Positions 43,502 to 49,748 of a stretch of 49,748 nt of DNA are shown here, piece by piece. The stretch lies in the NCBI GenBank assembly GCA_031422295.1, contig JANOQM010000079.1, positions 1 through 49,748 of the forward strand. Reading direction: 5' to 3'. Numbering within the stretch: position 1 is the first letter of the stretch; every line of letters begins with the position of its first letter. The translations under genes and the position numbers were made by a program. Source of the stretch: JANOMH01 sp031422295. GTDB taxonomy: Bacteria; Pseudomonadota; Alphaproteobacteria; Rhodobacterales; Rhodobacteraceae. The notes beneath the pieces are model-generated. The model saw only the letters and a program-made list of their open reading frames with translations, ran no database searches and was not told the DNA's origin.

Positions 43502-44770
43502 ATGAAGATCACCTTGCGGGGCAATCAACTCTATCTCTACAGGCGCGTCCCGAAGCGTTACGGGGCCGTGGAGTCGCGCCAGTTTGTCTGGGTCAGCCTC
43601 CACACGGACTCGCAAACAGTGGCCGCGCTCAAGGCGACCACCGCCTGGGAGTTAATGGTCGAAGGCTGGGAGGCCAAGCTAGCCGGCGATACCACCGACG
43701 CTGAGGCCCGCTTTCAGGCGGCACGGGACCTCGCTGCAGTGCGCGGCTTTCGTTATCTGGATGCAGCGTCGGTTGCCAAACTGCCGCGCAGCGATTTGCT
43801 GGAGCGGATCGAAGCCGTCAAACAATCGCCGAAAGGCCCCGACTTTCGAGAGGCTGGAGCCTTTCTCGGCGGTGCCGCGGAACCTGAGATTACGATCAGC
43901 CGTGCACTGGAGCTTTACTGGACCCTGGCTGCAGATCGGACAATCGGCAAAAGCGATGACCAGCTTCGGCGCTGGAAAAACCCGTTGATCAAATCAGTCA
44001 AGAATTTGGTTGCCCAGATCGGGGACAAGCCGTTGTCGCATATCTCCACAGATGACATGCTCGATTTCAGGCAATGGTGGGTCGAAAGGATCGCCGAAAA
44101 AGGCTTGACCGCGAATAGCGCCAACAAGGACCTGATTCACATTGGCAGCATTTTGAAAACTGTGAACAACATGAAGCGCCTCGGACTAATCCTGCCACTT
44201 TCAGGGCTGTCGCTGAAAGAGGTTGGGCAGCAGGTTAGGCCCCCATTTAGCGACATTTGGATTAGGGACAAGCTACTTGCGCTAGGCGCATTGAGGGGCC
44301 TCAATACCGAGGCTCGCTGCATCCTGCTGGGCATGATCAATACCGGATATCGACCCAGTGAAGGGGCGGCACTCTTGCCGGCGCACATCCGGCTCGATCA
44401 CAAAGTGCCGCACATTTCCATCGAGGCAGATGTTCGGCAGTTGAAATCGGCCAACGCCAAGCGGATTATCCCTTTGACCGGGATCAGTCTTGCCGCACTG
44501 CGCGAATGCAGCAACGGCTTTCCGCGATACCGCGACAACCCGGGCCTGTCCGACACGATCAACAAGTTTCTGTCCGAGAACGAGCTGAAGGAGTCGCCCC
44601 GCCACTCTGTGTATTCGCTGCGCCACGCCTTTGAAGACAGAATGCTGGAAGCTAGTTTCGACGAGCGTATCAGACGGGATCTCTTGGGGCACAGCTTGGA
44701 TCGCGAGCGCTACGGCAAGGGGGGATCACTGGAACATACCCACGACCTCCTTCAGGCCATCGCCCTCTGA
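43502..44770 (+). CDS. int: Tyrosine recombinase / integrase of a genomic island
   Basis: A 422-residue phage-type integrase with a DUF6538-like N-terminus (RGNQLYLYRRVPKRYG), a SAM-like core-binding domain (about 130-225) and a C-terminal catalytic domain: Arg284 in NTGYRPSEGA, Arg374 in VYSLRHAFEDRM, His397 in LLGHSLDRERYG and a probable nucleophile Tyr404. The His of the usual H-x-x-R box is Tyr here, as in many integrases of this type. The ATG at 43502 has only a weak ribosome site. It is the first gene after tRNA-Ser and should have inserted the following DNA. Confidence 0.92.
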   Translation: MKITLRGNQLYLYRRVPKRYGAVESRQFVWVSLHTDSQTVAALKATTAWELMVEGWEAKLAGDTTDAEARFQAARDLAAVRGFRYLDAASVAKLPRSDLLERIEAVKQSPKGPDFREAGAFLGGAAEPEITISRALELYWTLAADRTIGKSDDQLRRWKNPLIKSVKNLVAQIGDKPLSHISTDDMLDFRQWWVERIAEKGLTANSANKDLIHIGSILKTVNNMKRLGLILPLSGLSLKEVGQQVRPPFSDIWIRDKLLALGALRGLNTEARCILLGMINTGYRPSEGAALLPAHIRLDHKVPHISIEADVRQLKSANAKRIIPLTGISLAALRECSNGFPRYRDNPGLSDTINKFLSENELKESPRHSVYSLRHAFEDRMLEASFDERIRRDLLGHSLDRERYGKGGSLEHTHDLLQAIAL

Positions 44771-44937
44771 CGGGCTGTGATCGCTTTCGCACGGCGAACA
44801 ACATCGCCGCTGATCTCAATTGCGGCTAGTTCGACTTCAAGCCGCTCAAAAATTGGAACATAGACAGGATCGTGGGTCACCAAAGCTGCAACCGTCAAAT
44901 AGGCGGACTGCAATCGTTCGAGGACTGATTTCGCCAT
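44752..44937 (-). CDS. Small hypothetical protein of the island
   Basis: A 61-residue protein: MAKSVLERLQSAYLTVAALV, THDPVYVPIFERLEVELAAI, then a basic helical tail. Mostly helical and cytoplasmic. From memory, similar short proteins occur next to integrases in Rhodobacterales, but their role is not known. It overlaps the 3' end of int on the opposite strand. Confidence 0.55.
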   Translation of the reverse strand: MAKSVLERLQSAYLTVAALVTHDPVYVPIFERLEVELAAIEISGDVVRRAKAITARQRAMA

Positions 44938-45229
44938 TGGTCGTTCCGATCCTGAGTTCGATAATTGCCTTATAGCGGGGCGAGTTTGGACTGCGCGAGA
45001 TTCATGTGCCTTTTCGGCAACAGGCGGCTACTTAAGGCCGTGACTGCGTGAGTGACCGGACCCTCTGCATTTTGGGCGTCATCAGGCAGCTAAATCGGAC
45101 CACTATTGATGCTGGCCCAGAAGTCTCACGTGCGGCTGGACGCTGATGCGACATTCCCAACAACGCGCTCGCTATAACTGTATCAAGCAACACGTTGATG
45201 TTGTAAGATTTTCAGTCGAAAGCGACCAT

Positions 45230-45412
45230 ACAACGACCATCAAGAAACCCCATATCGACACGCGGCTAGCAAAGTTCGTGGAAAAGCGGGTGCTCGAGTT
45301 GCGCCCTAGCAAAAGCCAGATCGAGATCGCGTCCGAGGCCGGCTTCGTAAACCCAAACATGCTGGCGATGATCAAGAGAGGCGCCGCGAAGCTGGCACTT
45401 GGCGTGGCTTCA
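45230..45412 (+). pseudogene. Degraded small XRE-like DNA-binding gene
   Basis: The plus strand reads TTIKKPHIDTRLAKFVEKRV, LELRPSKSQIEIASEAGFVN, PNMLAMIKRGAAKLAL, which is a small helix-turn-helix protein typical of plasmids and islands in this group. After KLAL the sequence no longer looks like the family (GVASLNRRSF) and the usual C-terminal half is missing. No clear start codon with a ribosome site is present. The longer open frame at 45146-45496 contains this remnant. Confidence 0.55.
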
Positions 45413-46278
45413 TTGAACCGGCGATCTTTTTGTCGGGTTTCGCCTCCGATGATCTTGGGTAAGGCCAACTCCTCTCATTGTGACATCGGGCGATAAAGCA
45501 TTGGTCAGACTCAACCGGAGCCGTCCTGACAGCAAGGTGGAGGGATTCGTGACGAGGTAGCGAAGCTGTGCCCCGTTAGGCGACAAGCCGGCAGCACTGC
45601 GCCCCTTGCTCGGCAATGCGTCACCTGCCAGTTTGCGTGACCAGTTTGGGGCAAAGTGTTTATGAAAGGCCCACGACGCAGTCGAACACAGAAACGACTG
45701 GTTTGGAATCTCTGTGCAAGCGCCAGACGTTCGACCACGTGTCCACTTCGAGCGCGACCAGTATTTCGCTGATCACCGATCAGTGACTACGTGCGGTACG
45801 CATGGCATGAACATAGCGTGGATCGAAGGGATTTGCACCGAGTGGCGACGGGTCATACCAGTCAATATTGCCCTCTGCACTCCTGCGCTACGGTTGTTGG
45901 TCGCTCTTCATGCTCCTGAAAGGGTGCCTCTACGTCTGGGACTCAGCTGGAGCGTCGCTGACGGCAAGGTCAGTCCTGCCTGCCACCCCATTGTGAGTCA
46001 AAACCAAGACGGCCCCAGGTGACTCGCGTTGGGGCTTCTAGCGCGATGCCCTGTGTTCATCCGTCTCCATGGCAGCACCTCCTTGGTGCCGCAAGTGAAT
46101 CAGTGAGTTGGCCCGCACACAAGCGATTTAATGGGTCCTGAGCCTAGGTATGCTTCGAACTATTTCAAAGGGCAGAGTAAGACCATCCTGAGCCACAGCA
46201 TTTTGCTTGGTATACAGGCAATAGTAGAAATGCAAACTTCATAAAAGCTAAGAAACATTGCCACCACACCGTATTAAT
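45413..46278. other. Island region without recognisable genes
   Basis: About 870 bases of decayed sequence after the XRE remnant. A 102-codon plus frame at 45714-46022 is open but its composition (Arg-, Cys- and Pro-rich, no motif) looks random. From about 46150 the DNA becomes AT-rich. Confidence 0.5.
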
Positions 46279-46602
46279 TCATTTAGATCGTCCTGCAGCC
46301 CACGACTCAGCATTTGCGAGCTGGTAACGATTTGCTCCTCTGATCGCACCGTCCAGCTGAATTTGATAAGGACCAACTCGATAAATTAGCGTATGGGCGG
46401 CGTCAATTCGCACATGGAGCATGAAGTCTGAAATTCTTTCGCTGGGCAGAATGATGATGTGAATTGTCTTGCGACTTATTTTGGGGCGATATTTCAGCTT
46501 CGAGAGTTTGTCGCGTATGTTTATTTTTGTTGGTGAGATAGTTTGTCCAAATAGGAAGTCACGCCACAGGCAATATAAAGTAATTATTGCGAGGGTTTTG
46601 CT
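46279..46602 (-). pseudogene. Open frame lacking a start codon, possible gene remnant
   Basis: The minus strand is open for 107 codons between stops. It reads INIRDKLSKLKYRPKISR, KTIHIIILPSERISDFMLHV, RIDAAHTLIYRVGPYQIQLD, GAIRGANRYQLANAE and SWAAGRSK-stop. The composition is protein-like in AT-rich DNA, yet no ATG, GTG or TTG lies near the 5' end; only an internal ATG is present. It may be the 3' end of a broken gene. No family recognised. Confidence 0.35.
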
Positions 46603-46900
46603 TTATATATTGCAATGCAGTTGAAGATATGGCGCGTCATCCGCGCCCATTTCAGTATCAGAATGATTCAACGAGTTGACATAACTTCAATCTTCTGATC
46701 CCATTATTCTAGGACGGAATAGATGAAAATTTTTGTGAATTCGAAAGTTCTAATTTCTATGTGATTTTAATAGCTAGAGTTGTTGATGAGAGTGAAAAGC
46801 ACGTGGCACACTTGAGAAGATATCTGATCGTTGATAGGATCAATTTTCATTCCCAACGTCGTTGACGTCGGTTGCTGTTCCCAAAGGCAAGGAAGCTAGG
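46603..46900. promoter_or_regulatory. AT-rich upstream region of the cas operon
   Basis: About 300 AT-rich bases before cas3 with no coding frame. It probably holds the cas operon promoter. I see no CRISPR repeat here or elsewhere in the window. Confidence 0.4.
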
Positions 46901-49144
46901 GTGACTATTTTCTTCGCTCATTCAGCGAGTTCTTCAGACTCTCTCGACTGGCAAACGCTTCCCGAGCATCTGACGCAGGTCGCCAAAGCTGCGTCAGAGA
47001 GAGCCTTTCCTTTCGGGCTATCCCAGTTGACCCATCTTGCGGGCCTGTTTCACGATCTTGGAAAGTATGATCGAGCGTTTCAGCGCAAATTGTCTGGCGA
47101 GGTCAATCGGGTCGATCATTCGTCCGCCGGAGCTGTGGTTCTGTTGGATCAGGCGCAACCAAAAGATCGCATTCCAGTCGAGATGGTTGCCTATGCGATC
47201 TTGGGCCACCACGCCGGTTTGCCAGACTATGATACATCCGACGGGGCCAGCTTTCAGCGGCGTGTCGAAAACTACAATGACCAACTTGATCCGATCTGGA
47301 GACAACAAATCCAAGTGCCGCAACCAGATTTATCTGGCGAGCTTATGGCCCTGTTGCAAGGGCGTAGCAGTAAATTGACAGGCCCATTTGATATCTCGGT
47401 CGCCACGCGTATGCTGTTCTCCAGCCTTGTCGACGCCGATTTCCGCGATACCGAAGCGTTTTATGGCGAACTCGAAGGAACGACGAAGGACCGCGACTGG
47501 ACCGCACTGCAAATGGCTTTGCCGCAGTTTATAGCAGCCTTTAACGACCATATGGCAAAACTGCCCAACACTGCCATAGCCGTCAACACATTGCGACACG
47601 AGGTTTTGGCGCATGTGCGGGGCAGGGCAGGGATGTCGCCGGGTCTGTTCACCCTGACTGTGCCGACCGGGGGTGGCAAGACGCTGGCTTCATTGGGGTT
47701 TGCGCTGGATCATGCGCAGTTGCACGGGCATTCACGAATTATCTATGCCATCCCTTTCACCTCGATCATCGATCAGACCGCCGCGATTTTTCGGGGCATT
47801 CTTGGCGACATGAACGTTCTCGAGCACCACTCGGCCATCGAAGATGATGCGAGAAACGATAAGGACCGCAAAAGCCGTGACAAGGTGCAGCTGGCGATGG
47901 AGGATTGGGCGGCCCCGGTGGTCGTGACCACCAATGTGCAACTCTTCGAAAGCCTGTTTGCCGCCCGCCCCGGTCGTGCCCGCAAGCTGCACAACATCGC
48001 AGGGTCTGTTATCATTCTGGACGAGGCGCAGACCATACCGCGCCCGTTGCTTCTCCCCTGCCTGCGCATGCTGGATAGCATGGCGCGGCTGTTTCACTGC
48101 TCGATCGTGCTGTGCACGGCGACGCAACCTGCGGTGGACGAGGCTGTTTTGAAGGGTGGGCTGGCGCTGGCCGGGCGCGAACTGGCACCTGACCCGGCAG
48201 CGCTGGCCAGGCGGTTGCGACGGGTGCAAATTGGCCATGCTGGTGTCATGGATAACTTGGCTTTGGTGGCCGCGTTAAGTGGTGTGCAGCAGGGTCTGGT
48301 TGTGGTCAACAGTCGGGTTCATGCGCTGGATTTGTGGAACGATGCTAAAGGGTTGGACGGACTTTATCATTTGTCAACACGCCAATATGCAGCGCACCGG
48401 CGGCGTTTGCTGGCAATAATTCGCCAAAGGCTTGCCGATGGGCTGCCATGCCGCGTGATCTCGACCAGTTTGATCGAGGCGGGGGTGGATATTTCATTTC
48501 CTTGCGCATGGCGGGCCGAGGCGGGTTTGGATCAAATTGTGCAGGTTGCCGGACGGGTGCACCGCAATGGCGAGATGTCGCCAGAATTGGGGCGGGTGAC
48601 AGTCTTTACTCCCGATGGCTATGCCCCGCCGCCTGAAATCAAGGGGCTGATTGGCGATATGGCCCGGATGCGGGAAAAGTTTGACGACTTGCAATCGCCG
48701 GAAGCGATTCAGAGTTACTTTGGCGAGGTGTATTGGCGGCTGGATGCTGACTTGGACCGCGAAGGAATTGTGGGAAGTTTCAAGATCATCGGCAATCACA
48801 CCAATTTCAACTTCCGCACCGTGGCCGAAAAGTTTCGGATGATCGAAAGCGGCATGGTGCCGGTGATTATTCCATGGGATGCGGAGAGTAGCGCGGCTAT
48901 TTCAGACCTTGAAAAACCATGGATCAAATCCGGCCAGATTGCCCGCGCCCTGCAAACCCACCTCGTGACCGTTCCACCCAAAGCCCGCGACCGGATGCAG
49001 GCCTGCGGCAAGGGCTATTTCGCCCAGCCGAAAGTGCGGGGCGATCAGTTCTTTGTGCTGGAGGCTATGAGCCTTTATCACGAGGAAACCGGCCTGCATT
49101 GGGAAGATGCGGAATATCTGGGGATAGAAGCAGGGATAATTTAA
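46901..49144 (+). CDS. cas3: CRISPR-associated helicase/nuclease Cas3, type I-C
   Basis: A 747-residue fused HD nuclease-helicase. HD domain: FFAHSAS with His7, HDLGKYDRAFQ (His51-Asp52), DHSSAG and GHHAGLPDY. Helicase: Walker A VPTGGGKTLASL (about 254-265), the DEAQ box ILDEAQTIPRP (Asp374), TATQPAV, and the late motif VAGRVHRNGE. A typical I-C Cas3 that unwinds and shreds DNA marked by Cascade. I choose GTG at 46901, with aaggaagc upstream; the frame is open to a TTG at 46862. cas5c follows after 67 bases, the normal I-C order. Confidence 0.95.
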   Translation: MTIFFAHSASSSDSLDWQTLPEHLTQVAKAASERAFPFGLSQLTHLAGLFHDLGKYDRAFQRKLSGEVNRVDHSSAGAVVLLDQAQPKDRIPVEMVAYAILGHHAGLPDYDTSDGASFQRRVENYNDQLDPIWRQQIQVPQPDLSGELMALLQGRSSKLTGPFDISVATRMLFSSLVDADFRDTEAFYGELEGTTKDRDWTALQMALPQFIAAFNDHMAKLPNTAIAVNTLRHEVLAHVRGRAGMSPGLFTLTVPTGGGKTLASLGFALDHAQLHGHSRIIYAIPFTSIIDQTAAIFRGILGDMNVLEHHSAIEDDARNDKDRKSRDKVQLAMEDWAAPVVVTTNVQLFESLFAARPGRARKLHNIAGSVIILDEAQTIPRPLLLPCLRMLDSMARLFHCSIVLCTATQPAVDEAVLKGGLALAGRELAPDPAALARRLRRVQIGHAGVMDNLALVAALSGVQQGLVVVNSRVHALDLWNDAKGLDGLYHLSTRQYAAHRRRLLAIIRQRLADGLPCRVISTSLIEAGVDISFPCAWRAEAGLDQIVQVAGRVHRNGEMSPELGRVTVFTPDGYAPPPEIKGLIGDMARMREKFDDLQSPEAIQSYFGEVYWRLDADLDREGIVGSFKIIGNHTNFNFRTVAEKFRMIESGMVPVIIPWDAESSAAISDLEKPWIKSGQIARALQTHLVTVPPKARDRMQACGKGYFAQPKVRGDQFFVLEAMSLYHEETGLHWEDAEYLGIEAGII

Positions 49145-49211
49145 TTTTAGTCAGATAATGCTTGCCTGACCGACGTAAGCACCCAAGGTGGTGCTGGTAG
49201 GTGGAGGCATT

Positions 49212-49609
49212 ATGTCATACGGAATTCGACTTAAAGTCTGGGGCGACTATGCTCTTTTTACCCGGCCCGAATTGAAAGTCGAACGCCTGACCTATGATGT
49301 CATCACCCCCTCTGCCGCGCGGGGTATCCTTGAGGCGATCCATTGGAAACCGTCGATCCGCTGGGTGATTGACCGCATCCATGTGCTGACACCGATCCGT
49401 CACCAGTCAATCCGCAGGAACGAAGTGGGGCACAAGGCCCCGGCGGGCAGCATCAAACGAGCGATGAACCGGGGCGACCTGGAGGGCTTGGGGATTTTGG
49501 TTGATGACCAGAAGGTGCGCCAGCAGCGGGCGTCCACGGTGCTGGTCAAACCCACCTATCTGATCGAGGCGCATTTTGTTTTGACTGACAAGGCGGAGGC
49601 AGAGGATAA
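49212..49609 (+). pseudogene. cas5: cas5c (type I-C), cut by an IS3-family element
   Basis: The first 132 codons are a normal Cas5c: MSYGIRLKVWGDYALFTRPE, VERLTYDVITPSAARGILEA, IHWKPSIRWVIDRIHVL, NEVGHKAPAGSI and QQRASTVLVKPTYLIEAHFV. In type I-C Cas5c also processes the crRNA. The family-like sequence ends at LTDKAEAEDN, where the IS end begins; the C-terminal part (roughly 90 residues) is missing from the window. GGAGG lies before the ATG at 49212. The system is inactive on this copy unless the IS is excised or the junction is a misassembly. Confidence 0.87.
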
Positions 49610-49748
49610 TGAACCGCCCCGGGTTTACCGGAGGGCAAAACTCTCGGAGAATTGCCCATTATGGAACATGCACAAAAGAAGAAGACCGCGAAGCCGTATT
49701 CACCTGAGTTCCGCGAACGAGCGGTGCGGCTTGCGATGGAACACCGCG
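49610..49748 (+). mobile_element. Left end of an IS3-family insertion sequence
   Basis: The sequence tgaaccgccccgggtttacc begins exactly where Cas5c similarity stops and looks like the terminal inverted repeat of IS3-family elements in this group. An orfA-type gene starts 51 bases inside. The right end and any target duplication are outside the window, so a contig break in a repeated IS is likely. Confidence 0.82.
49661..49748 (+). CDS. IS3-family transposase OrfA, N-terminal part
   Basis: 29 codons are visible (MEHAQKKKTAKPYSPEFRER, then AVRLAMEHR). YSPEFRERAVRL is the start of the helix-turn-helix of IS3-family OrfA, which binds the element ends. The rest lies beyond the window edge. The reading frame differs from that of cas5c. 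Confidence 0.85.
   Translation, partial: MEHAQKKKTAKPYSPEFRERAVRLAMEHR

Noticed and set aside
45714..46022. 102-codon plus-strand frame in the island
   Set aside because: It has no ribosome site, no motif and random-looking composition, so I treat it as non-coding.
43197..49748. CRISPR array accompanying the I-C cas genes
   Set aside because: I looked for regularly spaced 30-37 base repeats around cas3 and in the island and saw none. The array is expected after cas2, outside the window.
43287..49748. Right attachment site duplicating the tRNA-Ser 3' end
   Set aside because: No second copy of the T-arm/acceptor sequence was found by reading, so the element boundary cannot be placed.

Overview
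The window looks like about 50 kb of chromosome from a Rhodobacterales (roseobacter / Rhodobacter-type) alphaproteobacterium. The backbone is GC-rich and carries gene orders typical of that group: aroA, cmk, rpsA, ihfB, a LapA-type gene, trpF and trpB along the middle, then pth, rplY, trpA and ychF. aroA encodes a class II EPSP synthase, and the curli helper CsgH is an alphaproteobacterial family. I do not assign a species. Both edges look like assembly break points: a near-perfect palindrome covers the first 245 bases, and the last 139 bases are the left end of an IS3-family insertion sequence. The window may therefore be one complete contig.

Layout. 1-770: remnant of a Mu-like prophage regulatory region. 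955-2562: an unrecognised gene of mixed composition. 2657-4456: lepA. 4462-6289: an AT-rich two-gene cassette encoding a DUF262 protein and a HEPN ribonuclease-like protein, which looks like a defence module and abuts a broken RelE-type toxin gene. 6398-11011: entericidin, an esterase, glyA, nadK and an M15 peptidase. 11270-12584: a small curli locus (curlin-like, CsgH, curlin-like) without the secretion genes. 12628-26342: the conserved backbone (trmB, aroA, cmk, rpsA, ihfB, lapA-like, trpF, trpB), interrupted by lineage-specific genes (BchE-like radical SAM protein, SPFH protein, DoxX, LysE, an EEP-fold nuclease). rpsA carries an in-frame amber codon at 21752.

26535-29034: three small exported proteins (two PepSY-like, one with an extremely acidic tail) followed by a membrane-anchored LuxR-type regulator; I regard this as a candidate uncharacterised envelope-sensing unit. 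29038-34555: DUF2237, a serine hydrolase, pth, an inserted block (MDR reductase, DUF2306, XRE regulator, membrane protein) and rplY. 34812-42800: a small secreted protein, a lysozyme-fold hydrolase, amylosucrase, lldD, trpA, ychF, histidine decarboxylase and a DUF4242 protein.

43197 to the right end is a genomic island. It begins at tRNA-Ser(GCU), with a tyrosine integrase just downstream, then decayed sequence, then the start of a type I-C CRISPR-cas operon (cas3, cas5c) in which cas5c is cut by the IS3-family element. No CRISPR array is present in the window. The main points for follow-up are the rpsA amber codon, the DUF262/HEPN cassette, the PepSY/acidic/LuxR cluster and the broken I-C locus.
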